The notes: a model not told the origin generated them from the sequence alone. 64,000 nt of DNA from Balaenoptera acutorostrata (GCF_949987535.1 NC_080079.1:57585000-57648999); one strand, 5' to 3'. Positions 32,585-42,544 are shown, counted from the stretch's first letter. Numbers and translations are program-made.

Positions 32585-32764
32585 AGACACCTGGGCCCCT
32601 CTTCCTGGCTAGGTGACCTCGGCTTCTTCATCTCTAAAATAGGGATGATAATAATAATAATCCCTATTTGATAAGGCTGTGGTAGGGTTAAATGTGGAAA
32701 TACACACAAAGAACCAGAACAGTACCTGACACACGGTAGGTGCTCAATCAAAGCTAGCTTCAAT
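32585..32764 (+). mobile_element. MIR SINE, sense
   Basis: 'ctaggtgacctcggcttctt', 'catctctaaaatagggatga', 'taataataataatccctatt' and 'acacacggtaggtgctcaat' give most of the MIR. The CHR SINE inserted at its 3' end. Confidence 0.9.
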
Positions 32765-32775
32765 AACGGGAAAGA

Positions 32776-33133
32776 GGACTTCCCTGGTGGCACAGTGGTT
32801 GAGAATCCGCCTGCCAATGCAGGGAACACAGGTTCGATCCCTGGTCTGGGAAGATCCCACATGCCGCAGAGCAACTAAGCCCGTGCACCACAACTACTGA
32901 GCCTGCGCTCTAGAGCCTGCGAGTTACAACTACTGAGCCCACATGCTGCAACTACTGAAACCCCCGTCCCTAGAGCCTGTGCTCCGCAACAAGGGAAGCC
33001 ACAGCAATGAGAAGCCCATGCACCGCAATGAAGAGTAGCCCCCTCTCGCCGCAACTAGAGAAAGCCCGCACGCAGCAACGAAGACCCAACACAGCCAAAA
33101 ATAAATAAATAAATTTATAAATTTATAAAAAGC
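32776..33133 (+). mobile_element. CHR-type tRNA-derived SINE, full length
   Basis: Head 'ggacttccctggtggcacag', A-box-like 'tggcacagtggttgagaat', B-box-like 'ggttcgatccctggt', then the CHR body ('atcccacatgccgcagagca', 'gcaactagagaaagcccgca') and an ATAA-rich tail. It carries an extra 'ctgcaactactgaaa' body unit. Flanks 'aacgggaaaga' (32765-32775) and 'aatgggaaaga' (33134-33144) form a target-site duplication with one mismatch. Likely derived from tRNA-Glu by family knowledge. Confidence 0.96.
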
Positions 33134-33164
33134 AATGGGAAAGAAACAGGTATGAGGCACGCTA

Positions 33165-33262
33165 GGCCTCTATCCTGCCCTATTGTTGACTTGCTGTGTG
33201 ACCCTGAAAAAGTGCCTTGCCCTCTCTGGGCCTGGGTTTCCTCACTCTAGACTGGGGGTGTT
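33165..33262 (+). mobile_element. MIR SINE fragment, sense
   Basis: 'gacttgctgtgtgaccctga' and 'ccctctctgggcctgggttt' are the MIR core. It may be a separate copy from the MIR left of the SINE. Confidence 0.75.
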
Positions 33263-33539
33263 GGCCCCCCCAGGGTCCCTCCAGGGCTTTAAGGCTCCTC
33301 TCTGCACACAGTCAGGGCAATGCCTGCCAATGACCGACAGGGACTCACGCACCTGGGCTCAGTGTGGCCCACCCAGAGAACTCTCTCAATTCTGGTCCCC
33401 TCTAAGGCGAACTCATCCTTTGATGAGCAATGATGCCCACATGGTGAAAAGCAAAGAAGAAAGGAGGGGCTGCCTTCCATCACCTCCGACCCTTCTCTCC
33501 CCCTTTTCCCAGCACGTCCCCCTCCCCTCCCCGAAGGCT
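33263..33539. other. Repeat-poor stretch
   Basis: No repeat recognised. The 177-codon frame at 33183-33716 spans MIR, this stretch and L2, so it is not coding. Confidence 0.4.
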
Positions 33540-33705
33540 GGCTTCCTGACCCTCCCTCTCACTCATTCTTACCCCCAAGCCTTTTCTCTATGCTCCTTGT
33601 TCCTCCCATCCCCAAGTCCTTCCCACCCTTCAGGCCCAGTTCAACCCACACCTCCTCCAGGCAGTCTTCTAACTCAAACTGACACTCCCCTTCCTGGCCC
33701 CTCCC
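33540..33705 (+). mobile_element. L2 LINE fragment, sense
   Basis: 'cttcaggcccagttcaaccc' and 'acacctcctccaggcagtct' are typical L2 blocks. Pyrimidine-rich. Confidence 0.65.
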
Positions 33706-33849
33706 AGGACAGATGAAGTGGGGCAGGACAGGGCAGAACAGAGTGAGGCAAGGTGGGCTGGACCTACCGACCAGAAGTGACACACCAGAACTAGAGCAGT
33801 GGGTAGTGTCTGACAAGCCGTGCGTGGAGATGGGGCAATCCATTACAAT

Positions 33850-34040
33850 ATAGTAATAGCCGTCCTGCGTGGGGCACAGTTGCCCCACCAGGCACTATCT
33901 CAGCCAGCCCTTACAACCCACGTGGATGGGTTAATGGGCAGAGGAAGAAACCTGAGGCTCTGGGGTAGTAAGTCGCATGTGGATTAGAAAGTTAGTAAGT
34001 GGCAGAACCAGGGTTCCCACTGAGGCCATCAAGTCCGGGG
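33850..34040 (-). mobile_element. MIR SINE, antisense
   Basis: 'ccaggcactatctcagccag', 'cagaggaagaaacctgaggc' and 'agttagtaagtggcagaacc' followed by 'agggttcccactgagg' fit antisense MIR. Confidence 0.85.
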
Positions 34041-34559
34041 CCCACACGGCTAACCACAGTCACAGGCTCTCCAGCCTCCCCCCCAGAATCCATGAGGAGC
34101 CAAGGCGGGAAGCTCAGAAACACAGCTGGTCCTGGAGGCAGAAGGGTGAGCTTAAGCACAGGGCTTGGTCAAACCATGCCCGCCCTCCTTGCTTGGGCCC
34201 GTTTTTATGAGGGAAATTTTTTCCACTGGGTCTTAACAACCACTCCGCCTCTAACGAATACTGCTGGAGCAACGAACTTAGCAGGGCTCGAAAAGATGTT
34301 TCCAAAAGAGCTACGGGCAAGGCTTCGGGCTGCCAGGAAGCCCCCCATGGCACGGTGGTCACCGCTGCACACTCCCTTCTCCTCCACCCACAACAACCTA
34401 ACCGAGCATCGCCCTGGCCCTAAGGTGGTCTTCTGAGAACCCAAAGACTCTCCCACCCGCTCCATGGAGGCCCCCTGTGCGGGGGTGTGGGTCCACCCCT
34501 TGAGCAGCTGATTTCTAACAGCCAACTTCAATTCTCCTATTTCCCTCTCTGGCACCTCT
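34041..34559. other. Repeat-poor stretch
   Basis: A 145-codon plus frame (33999-34436) starts in MIR sequence and has no family match. Otherwise unassigned. Confidence 0.4.
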
Positions 34560-35110
34560 CTTTCCCCCAGTAAATAGTCCTAAGCTGACTGTCCTGATAA
34601 ACTGGGGGCTTGGGGACTTTTTTCAAGTGCTTTGTAAATGGAAGCGTCTAAGGCCGACAGCTCACGGTGTTCAATGAGATTATATTTCTTATTTAAATAG
34701 CTGATTGGAGGATTGGTTTCAAAGTAAGACGCCGTATGCCCGTGGCCTCCTCTGGGCTCCTGGGGAGAAGTAATATTGTGTGGCATTGTACAGTGGCAGG
34801 AGCCTCTCCTTCGAGCTCCCGCTCCCATTCAGATGCCTCCAGGATTGGAGTGGGGGGAGCCGGGTGGGGGTGGATAAAAGCCTCCTGGTTTAGGGAGCCA
34901 GAGATTATGCCTTTCATTCGAGAGCGCCTTCTCTGGGGCTTCCCACCACGCTGGGTGCCGGTTGTCTCCCCTCTCAAAGCGACAGAGAGATAAAAGGCAA
35001 TGCATTGGCTTCATCCCACATCCGGGGAAAGCTCAAATCAGCCTTTTGTCAGCGGACGATAAGCGCCACCGTTTTAGGAAGGGTTGTTGTTCAGCTGCTC
35101 TGCTGGAAGG
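34560..35110. other. Candidate conserved non-coding element, long
   Basis: About 550 bases of repeat-free sequence with 'cttttttcaagtgctttgta', 'tttcttatttaaatagctga', 'gagattatgcctttcattcg', 'gagataaaaggcaatgcatt' and 'cagcggacgataagcgccac'. Multiple GATA-type cores (GATAAA, CGATAAG). Unusually low repeat erosion for this window. No exon structure seen. Confidence 0.45.
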
Positions 35111-35329
35111 GTTCATGCAGGCTCTCCCCCACCTCCCCTGTGCTGTGGTTTCCCTGCCCCGTGTGAGGGCCTGGGGAAGCTGGTGCATGCTTTCTGACGG
35201 GGTACCCACACCCAGCCCTGAGACGGGTGGCATCATCGTGGGTAGCAGGCGACCCCTGGCCCGTAGGGAAGGGCAAGGTTTGCACTAGACCAAATTCTGC
35301 CTGAACTGTGCAGTGCAGACCCTGCGAGG
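35111..35329. other. Repeat-poor stretch
   Basis: C-rich link between two candidate non-coding elements, nothing assignable. Confidence 0.35.
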
Positions 35330-36060
35330 GCCCGAGCTCTTGCTTAGAGCAAATTTGCAGTTAATTGTGTGTCAAAATAACGTATTAGAAACAGCAGCGT
35401 CTGGACCACGTGCAATTCTTCTCCTTTCAAGCCTTTGTCTGCCGGGGGCCGAAGGGGCTTGTCAGGGCATCTTTGAGACAGGCTGGTGGCCCCCCGTCAA
35501 AAGCAGCCCCAGCATCTCAGTGACTGTCCCAGAGCCCTGGGCAAGATAAAAGGCCAGTAGTGGCCTTGAAGGATTCCTGGCTCTGTCCATGGGGCCAGGC
35601 GGGGCCGGTGATCTTCGTTACTGGCAGCTGTGGCGCTGAGCCAGGCAGTTTGGTATTCCAGGCACATCCGGCCCCTCGTGCATCCAGGGACCACAATCAG
35701 GTAGCTTATGGGGATGCAAGTCACATCGCCTGGACCATTGCCGCAGTGAACTGATTCATGCTGCTACTCTGAGGCGGGGAGAAGGGACAGCAGGGCCCAG
35801 AGATGAACCAGCCTGGCTTTATTACACAGCTGCTGTTTTCAAGCTGGAATATTCCAGCCTCTCCTGCTCCCTCTCTTTCTGCCAAGCCGGCACTGGCTGC
35901 CTACCTGCAAAGACAGTGCTCATTCTGGCCCTTGGCTCTGGCTGAACAGTGGCATTATGCGATACATAAAGAGTACCCGGGCAACGGAGACAGGCATGGC
36001 TTAACTCGCTCAGCGCCCAGTGGCTTTTGAACACCCCTGCATTCAGCCTTTATCCCCAGC
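35330..36060. other. Candidate conserved non-coding block
   Basis: Repeat-free. Left part has 'gcagttaattgtgtgtcaaa' and 'ataacgtattagaaacagca'. Middle has 'gcaagataaaaggccagtag'. Right part has the palindromic 'ctggaatattccag' near 35841-35854 and 'gcattatgcgatacataaag'. Several separate elements may be involved. Confidence 0.4.
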
Positions 36061-36234
36061 AGCCTGGGGCCTCCCTACCCTTTATTCCCCAGCCCTCCCC
36101 ATCACAAGCTTCCCTTGGTTCCTACACAGGTCTGCAATGGAGCTGATAGCCATGAAATGAGGGGCACAAAGAAAAGGGGAGACAAGAGCACTCTCAAACT
36201 GGGAAAGACTCCTGGTTGTGGGTAAGGAGATCTG

Positions 36235-36340
36235 GAATTTGGTCTCAGTTTTGCCATCAACTCACTGGGTGGCCTTGGCAAGTCCCTTCCCAGCTCTGAG
36301 TTCCAGGTCTGTGTCTGCAAATAAGAGAAATGGGAACAAA
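36235..36340 (+). mobile_element. MIR SINE fragment, sense
   Basis: 'ctcactgggtggccttggca' and 'agtcccttcccagctctgag' then 'aataagagaaatgggaacaa' fit a diverged sense MIR. Confidence 0.65.
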
Positions 36341-37428
36341 GCTCCAGAAGTGCTTTTCCACCTCCGACATTCTATGATTCAGATTCACACAGCTCGATGG
36401 CTTCGTTCTGGCCTCATTTATTGATAACAAAGGGTCTTCCACTTTATCAATGATATTCTCCTGCACTGTGACCTTAAGGCCAGGCCACAGGCCAGAGCAG
36501 TCAATGAGTGAAGCAAGTCAGGTGACACCCATGGCACACGGGTGCCCACCTGCCCTGTCTAGAGCAGCAGTCACTGCTTGGCTTTAGCTTGGAGCTGCCT
36601 TATAGGGAAAAAAGCCCAGTCTTATGAGGTCTTCCAATTTTTTTAAAAGAAACCAGAAATGTAAACTTTTATGCAAAGTCTCACGATTTTTCAATGTTAG
36701 CTCCACTTCTTGCAAACACTAGAAGCTCAAACAAAGTCCCTATCAGGGACTTATCTGCTTGACAGGCTTTCAAATTGTAAAGTCAGGACCTGACAGGGCT
36801 ACTGGGTATCTGAACTCCAGGGCCAGCATCATATAGAACCCTGGAGTTGAGCAATGCGGTATTCCTGGGACTGGACGAATTATACTGGGCAAGGATAAGA
36901 GAAGAGTGGAGAAGAGAAACCCAAATGGGCCCAATACCTTCAGATCTCCTGCCATCTAACATCCAAGCTAACTCCAGACTGGCCCCTTCCCAGAAGTGAG
37001 AGAAATACTCCTATGGAGCCTGCTAGATCTCACCACGTCATTGTCCCTGCCACCCACCCCAGTAGGACCAGACGATGCACCTAGATTCCCAGTACCCACA
37101 CCTCTGTGTAGCCAAGGAAATGATTCCACCACCTGCACTCCTTCCTGCCCATCCAGACACTGGGCCCCTGCACTTCAGGGCCTTAGTCTCTGAATCCCGC
37201 CTTCCTGATGCAAGCCCCCCTCCCAACAGGGGGCACCTCCAAGCAACGCCACATGAGGACCCCAGGACCTGGAAGGGACTGTAGGAGAATTTCAAGCAGA
37301 CCTCTGCTCAGGGAATCCCAAACTGGCTGTGATGTCCCATCAACTCAGCATATAAAAATACATCCTGAGGAAGAGATGCCACATCTTAATAACATACCTG
37401 GCGGTCTCTGAAGCCACAAGTTCATATT
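36341..37428. other. Repeat-poor stretch
   Basis: AT-leaning near 36640-36790, with a 7-bp inverted repeat 'agtccctatcagggact' near 36736-36752. C-rich from 37030. A candidate CTCF motif is listed separately. No gene evidence. Confidence 0.4.
37223..37237 (+). promoter_or_regulatory. Candidate CTCF site
   Basis: CCAACAGGGGGCACC matches the core consensus CCASYAGRKGGCRSY at 14 of 15 positions (A in place of C/G at position 4). Opposite orientation to the candidate at 5480. Confidence 0.4.
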
Positions 37429-37429
37429 A

Positions 37430-37560
37430 TTTCAACAAGTATTGAACAACTAATATTTGCTGGCAGTGAGGAAAAATATTAGGTACAAGGAGCTCCTTGA
37501 GGGTCAGGAGAAAAGACAGACTCATACACATGTTCAGTTAGATAGTAACCAGAGAGCAGG
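37430..37560 (-). mobile_element. Possible L2 fragment, antisense
   Basis: 'ttcaacaagtattgaacaac' and 'aggagctccttgagggtcag' resemble the antisense L2 terminal region. Weak. Confidence 0.4.
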
Positions 37561-37639
37561 CAATCTGGGGCTAAAAGCAACCATCCTCTCTGTTGATAGT
37601 GGGAACACTATATTACAGCACCAGACATGCCGTCAGTAA

Positions 37640-37829
37640 CGTCTTCACCAGACACAGCATTAATACGAGGCATGAGGCCGACTCCCTACTCACCACTGAA
37701 ATACAAAATCAAAAAGCCTCTGTAGGACAAGGATCTGACCGCCATGGGAGGTGAGAGGAGAAGGGGGTGATATTTGATCTGTTCTCTAAACAGACATGTG
37801 GAGGTAGAGGAAGAGTGCCCCTCCACACC
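37640..37829 (-). mobile_element. L2-like sequence, antisense, left of the U6 copy
   Basis: 'gaggtgagaggagaaggggg' and 'gaggtagaggaagagtgccc' fit the purine-rich antisense L2 body that continues on the other side of the U6 copy. Identification is moderate. Confidence 0.4.
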
Positions 37830-37841
37830 AAAAAAAAAAGA

Positions 37842-37848
37842 GTGCTCA

Positions 37849-37898
<50 letters not shown>

Positions 37899-37948
37899 GG
37901 CCCCTGCGCAAGGATGACACGCAAATTCGTGAAGCGTTCCATATTTTT
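37842..37948 (+). pseudogene. RNU6: U6 snRNA copy, near-perfect retrocopy
   Basis: U6 is the RNA polymerase III-transcribed spliceosomal RNA that pairs with U4 and U2 and takes part in splicing catalysis. The sequence spans 107 bases from GTGCTCACTTCGGCAGCAC to the terminal T5 stretch. Compared with my recollection of human U6 it differs once, at position 7 (A for G). The ACAGAGA box lies at about 37882-37888, the AGC triad follows, and the Pol III T-run terminator is present. Functional U6 genes need upstream elements, with a TATA box near -30 and a PSE near -60. Neither is visible: the bases just upstream are A-rich. An A-tail follows at 37952-37965, and 12 identical A-rich bases flank both ends (37830-37841 and 37956-37967). 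These point to LINE-mediated retrotransposition into an L2. The low divergence implies a recent event or gene conversion. Confidence 0.9.
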
Positions 37949-37967
37949 AAGAAAAAAAAAAAAAAGA

Positions 37968-38540
37968 AAGGCACCAGTGGGACCCAAGATGAGGGGTGGT
38001 ATGCAGAAAGTGGAAGGGCTTGGACAGCCCATTGGGTGAGTGGTCTCCAACCCCAGGGTCGCTCAGGCTGGCTGGAGCACTGAGAACCCGAAAGGAGAGT
38101 TCAAAAAATAAATGAGAGAGGTCGATTAGGGCCCAATCAGGATGTACCCTAAGCAAACAGAAGGGTTTGCATTTTATTCTGTAAGCAATCGGGAGCCAGT
38201 GATTGCTCATCAAAGGAAAGATTCCATCAGAACTGGGTTTCAGAATGAGTCTCCACTAGCTACATGGAGAGCAGACTGAGGGCTAGGAGAGTGGCCAGAA
38301 GATGAAAACAACAGGCCAGGGAAGAGGATGACAGCTTGAGCCAGGACAGGGATGATGGGATGGAGAAGAGGAGACAGATGTCATAAATGCTGTAAAGAAA
38401 GAATCCGAACAGCTTGGTAGTGGTTGGACCTTGGGAATAACGATCAAAGATGCCTGCAGTGTCGGGGAGGATGATGGTGCCACCCTCAGAAAGAGGAGGA
38501 AGAACAGGTTTGGGGGAGAAGAGGATGGTTTCAGACGCAT
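37968..38540 (-). mobile_element. L2-like LINE, antisense, right of the U6 copy
   Basis: 'gggtttgcattttattctgt', 'aagcaatcgggagccagtga', 'gatggtgccaccctcagaaa' and 'gaacaggtttgggggagaag' follow the antisense L2 body order. Continues from the left part across the U6 insertion. Confidence 0.65.
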
Positions 38541-38894
38541 GCTCTGGACAGAGGATTAGTCAAAGACCAATGAGCAATCTCAGGGCTTGGCTGTGTCAGT
38601 TGGAGGGTCCCAGAAGAAGGGGTCTGGAGCTGGGGGATACTGGGCAGCGGAACTCCCAAGGGGGCACCATGGGGGAGCCATCATCCCACCAACACTCCCC
38701 GTACCCCTGTCCGCTGGGCCTGGAGCCAGGACGTGAGCTCCAGTCTCTGGGGACCTGCAAGGCCCTGAGTGCCAGATGGAGACAGTCAGTACTCTCCTGG
38801 TTAAGAGCCCCAACTGGAGACCCAGCAACAGCTCTTCCACGTGTGGTAATCGACATCTTTCATGGAGGGCTCAGGAGGGGAAACCGTCTCAAGT
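38541..38894. other. Repeat-poor stretch
   Basis: Contains a 148-codon plus frame (38450-38896) without family similarity. It starts in L2. Not called coding. Confidence 0.4.
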
Positions 38895-39060
38895 GATGCC
38901 ACTTCACACTCAGCACTTGACATTTCCGAGGCACTCCACAGGCATTAGCTAATTAATCCTTGAGTCTGTTTAGCCCCAAAAGAAATCCCAGAGGCTCCAC
39001 TTGTACCCCATGGACGGGGAGCTTCACACCCTCCAAGGCTCAGGATACCCAGCGTCGGGG
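38895..39060 (-). mobile_element. MIR SINE, antisense
   Basis: 'ccgaggcactccacaggcat' and 'tagctaattaatccttgagt' then 'ccatggacggggagcttcac' fit an eroded antisense MIR. Confidence 0.6.
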
Positions 39061-39199
39061 AGACAACCTTGCAGATAGCCACTCGCCCGCCCCTCGCTTG
39101 CTGGTGACTCAAACGGCTGCCAGGCAAACAGCAAGAGAGCCTGAGAAAAGAGGTATTCACTGGGTCAGATGCTTCCTGGGGAAGAGACAGGAAGATGAA

Positions 39200-39330
39200 G
39201 AGAGGGACAGGAGACCGGCATCTATTCAGCTCAGCCCCTACTAGGTACTCTCACTGTGCACTTTATTTTTCACTCAGCATATTTAGTGTCTGCTCATTCA
39301 ACACTCAAAATGATCCTGTGATAGAGATAT
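39200..39330 (-). mobile_element. Possible MIR fragment, antisense
   Basis: 'ccctactaggtactctcact' and 'cactcaaaatgatcctgtga' resemble an eroded antisense MIR terminal half. Confidence 0.4.
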
Positions 39331-39337
39331 CTGTCTT

Positions 39338-39620
39338 AGGTTGGACTCCCCTCAGGAGTCCCTGAGACAAGGATTCAAGTCCAATCAGTTTCTTTGGGAT
39401 GTGATCTCAGGAAGCACCAGTTTGGGAGAGGGAAAGAGAAACAAAGAAGGGACAGAAGTCAACAGAGGGTATGCTGTGAGGCACACCATTCCTGTGGGCA
39501 AGCGAGGCTGCATTCGACAGAGCACACCACAGTCGTCCCACTGAGGGGCCAGGGAGCTAGGGGATTTATCCTCAACTCCCACCAGCCATGGGTGAGGGCT
39601 GCAACCAGCGAATTAACGCC
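39338..39620 (+). mobile_element. Unnamed interspersed repeat, copy 1
   Basis: Shares ordered blocks with 61918-62260: 'cagtttctttgggatgtgat' against 'cagtttatttgggaggtgat', a 'gggaaagagaaacaaag' purine block, and 'gctaggggatttatcctcaa' against 'gctggggtatttacacatca'. Same orientation. Probably an old LTR-like element, family not recognised. Confidence 0.5.
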
Positions 39621-39759
39621 CACTACATCTGGCCTGTGCCAGGTGTACACTCAAATCAACTCCTTAGACATATACTCCCAGGTGCTTGCATCAGATGCAG
39701 CCAGGTCAGAGTGCAGAGGGGTGGTCACTGCCAAGAGATACGAACAAAACACCAGCAGC

Positions 39760-39905
39760 ATCCGTTACAATACCACTATTCCTATTTTAATAGATGAGGA
39801 AACTGAGGCTCAGAAATGGGACCTACTTGGTCAAGGTCACACAATTAGAAACTGACGGAGCCTAAATTTGAACAAAGTCAGTTTGCCGCCAAAGTCTTGG
39901 TTCTT
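39760..39905 (-). mobile_element. MIR SINE fragment, antisense
   Basis: 'cctattttaatagatgagga', 'aactgaggctcagaaatggg' and 'caaggtcacacaattagaaa' are unmistakable antisense MIR core blocks. Confidence 0.92.
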
Positions 39906-40089
39906 TCCACTGTCTTCCAAGTCTAACTTTCCTCTTCTCACCCTCTTCCTCCCCATCCTGGAGACATAAAACAAGGGACAGGCCTGTCTGCTGACAATGT
40001 TCCCTCTCCCTGAACCAGCCTCTCAGACAACTGACTCTTTCAAGCAGCTTTCCGTGAGATAAAGGATTGACGACAGATCTGCCTATTGA

Positions 40090-40350
40090 CAAAGTCTGGA
40101 ACCAAGCAGGGCACGCTTCCTCGGCAGCATCTATTTCTCCTTTAATTCATTTGATAATGTTGTGAAGTGCAGACCTGCAGGGTTTCAAGGAGCTGTAAAT
40201 TCCCCATCCTGATACCACAGCTCGTGCTGCTGGGTTTGTGCTCTGCTTTTGCTTGCACAAACCAGTGGTGAGCACTTATCGCCGGCTGGAGGATTGAATT
40301 TGGCAGGAAAGATTTCTGTGCATTTGGGAGATTCATTTGCCAAGCACCAA
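40090..40350. other. Candidate conserved non-coding element
   Basis: Unique block with 'cctttaattcatttgataat', 'ttcaaggagctgtaaattcc' and 'gcacaaaccagtggtgagca' (a RUNX-like AACCAGTGG is close to AACCACA but not exact), then 'gaggattgaatttggcagga'. No repeat match. Texture only. Confidence 0.35.
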
Positions 40351-41452
40351 GGATAGCCGTCAGATGTTGAGGGGAGCAGGCAAACTGGCAACCGTGAGCC
40401 AAACCCTCTTTCATAGCTGGTTCACTCTAACCCTGAGAAGAAATACAGCATTTCTCTGCTTTCCACCCCAGAACATACTGTCTTCTTGTCCCCCAGTTAA
40501 CACTGTCCCATCAGGGTCCGGCCCAGGAGGGAAGCTGGGCATCAAGGAAGTGGTGGGGTGGCCAGAGGGAAAGAGGAAGGTACCAGGGACCAGGCATGTC
40601 CCCTAGGGTGGGGCACATACTTAGCCGGGCTACCAGTGTGGCAGTAGGTAAGGATGGCCAGCACTGAGCATCAGATAGGGCCAGCTACAGGTAGTGGGCA
40701 AGAGGGTGACCAGAAGTCTCAGGTAGGGAAATAGGAAGAGCTCTGGCAGATAGACAGGCAGGCATAATAGCCATTCTCTTTCAAAGGGGTGCTGATATGG
40801 CTTATCCTGTTGTCAAAAGGCAGCTGTTAAATTTTCAGGAAGTCTACCAGTAGTTGCTAAACACAGTCATTAGTAAAAATCAAATTATATAAAGTATAAT
40901 TAAATAAATTATATTAAGAACAAAGGTAAAAAGTACTCAAAACTTATTACTTCCTAATTATTTTACTACATCTTACTATTATCTATACTGTTGCATTTAT
41001 TTATATTTATTGTATCTGCATGATGGAAATTCTCTATCACAGTGGCTGCTGTGCTTCTCTTGAAATGAACCATGTTGGGGGTACTTACACCATGGAACGT
41101 GGCAAATAATAAAAGCGTGGGCTCTTTTTCTTTTCCTGAAAAGCCTGTGCGCGCCAGCATTTACCAGCACACTGCTGCTATTTCCAACCCTAAATCAAGC
41201 ACTTCCGTCCTACCTGGCACCATGCTAGACACCTCACGTTTGTTACATGACAACCTGGGCAGCACACACCTGTATGGCACGTGAGTTGTTACCATATCAA
41301 ATCAACTTCATTTTGGTTGGTAAATAGCTGCTGTCCCAAGGCCCCTGTGTGTCTTCCTTCCATCCTAGCCATCAGCCCCTACCCCAATGCCACTAAAGGT
41401 TAGTGCCTGAGCCTGCTCTAGCACTGGCTGATGGCCGGTGTTCATGCACTAC
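40351..41452. other. Repeat-poor stretch with AT-rich segment
   Basis: 40831-41050 is strongly AT-rich ('aattatataaagtataatta', 'ttatattaagaacaaagg') with no family match. The rest is unassigned. No exon seen. Confidence 0.4.
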
Positions 41453-41454
41453 AA

Positions 41455-41675
41455 GTTGGCAGTATTTTTACCATAACCTTTGTTTATAACTAACCTATAA
41501 GTTAGGTATTATTATCATCCCCATTCTATAGATGAGGAAACTGAGGCCCTGAGGAAAAAAACCCAACTCACCCAGAATCACACGGCTAGCACAAAGCAGA
41601 GCTTGAGATGAAGCCTAAGTTTGCCTGAGCCCAGTCAGAGTTCCCAACCACAAGACCATGCCATTTCTGCATGGA
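41455..41675 (-). mobile_element. MIR SINE, antisense, nearly full length
   Basis: 'aggtattattatcatcccca', 'ttctatagatgaggaaactg', 'aggccctgaggaaaaaaacc' and 'gaatcacacggctagcacaa' then 'ccacaagaccatgccatt'. Well preserved apart from an A-rich insertion in the core. Confidence 0.92.
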
Positions 41676-41984
41676 GGTCTGGAGGCTGGTAGCCCAGGCT
41701 GGGCTCTAAGCCCTGGGAGACAAATAGGGCAAGGTGAGGCCTCTGTCCAGGTTAGCTGCATAGGGCCCTGGACTCAGAGGGACCAAGTGAGTAAAACAGT
41801 GGGGCTTGTCTCATGAACAAGGCAAACCCTAATTATTAGAATCACATGGCGCACCAGAGAGGGCCCACTAGCGAGGGCGTTCTTGGGGTGAGAGCACAGC
41901 GATCCAGCCTAGAACTCCTGAGGTCTCATGACAAGACTTGCCTGTGAGGCCAGGGTGGTTCAAGAGGCCTCACAGCTGAGCCAC
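41676..41984. other. Repeat-poor stretch
   Basis: No repeat recognised and no coding signal. Confidence 0.35.
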
Positions 41985-42060
41985 TAGACACTCCTCCCTC
42001 CGCTCCCCTTCTCTTCCCTCCCCTCCGCTCTCCTTTCCCTTCCTCCCCTTCCCTTCTGCA
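41985..42060 (-). repeat. Polypyrimidine (CCCT/CCTT-rich) tract
   Basis: About 75 plus-strand bases almost free of purines apart from a few G, with 'ctccgctccccttctcttcc' and 'ctttcccttcctccccttcc'. Degenerate low-complexity repeat. Confidence 0.8.
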
Positions 42061-42079
42061 CCCAATCTGAGTCCTTGAA

Positions 42080-42185
42080 CAGTGAAGTATAAAATGCCAT
42101 GACTGCCTTCAGGAAGCTTACACTCTGAGCTAAGGAGAAGCCACTCATATATATGAGCAATATAAATACTAAATATTTGACGAAC
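42080..42185 (-). mobile_element. Possible L2 fragment, antisense
   Basis: 'ccttcaggaagcttacactc' and 'gagcaatataaatactaaat' resemble antisense L2 downstream of its terminus. 42186-42540 shows nothing assignable. Confidence 0.4.
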
Positions 42186-42544
42186 ACAGCACAGGCGAGG
42201 TCACAAAGCCCATGTTACGGCTGAGAGACAACAGGAAAGCTTCCAGAAACCGAGGGCCAGATGCCCTCATCTGTTAGACATGTCATCTATTGGACAACAC
42301 AAAGATTTTTCTATTACTTCAACTCTCAGACATAATGTGTACCATTGTATGACTGAATCACCAAGTTAGCAGTTTTCTGAAGGAAAAATACTGCTGCATT
42401 AAACATATGTGACAATTATAAGAGCCACGCTGATTTTGGAAATGCAACATTGTAAGATAGAAAAATATATTCTCATGCTCCAAGCTCACTAGGACAAAGG
42501 ATACATACAGCAAAGAGTCAGTCCCCCTCAAAGCTCCCCCTGAG

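Noticed and set aside
32776..32860. tRNA-like segment with A and B boxes
   Set aside because: It is the tRNA-derived head of a CHR SINE. The same head recurs in three dispersed copies, so it is not a tRNA gene.
32071..32874. 267-codon minus-strand open frame, the longest in the window
   Set aside because: Its N-terminal part is the reverse complement of a CHR SINE and the rest crosses a MIR and unassigned DNA. No family resemblance.
33183..33716. 177-codon plus-strand frame
   Set aside because: Starts in a MIR and ends in an L2, rich in Pro and Ser from pyrimidine-rich DNA.
37842..37948. Functional U6 gene
   Set aside because: No TATA box near -30 or PSE near -60 is visible, and an A-tail plus A-rich flanking repeats indicate retrotransposition.
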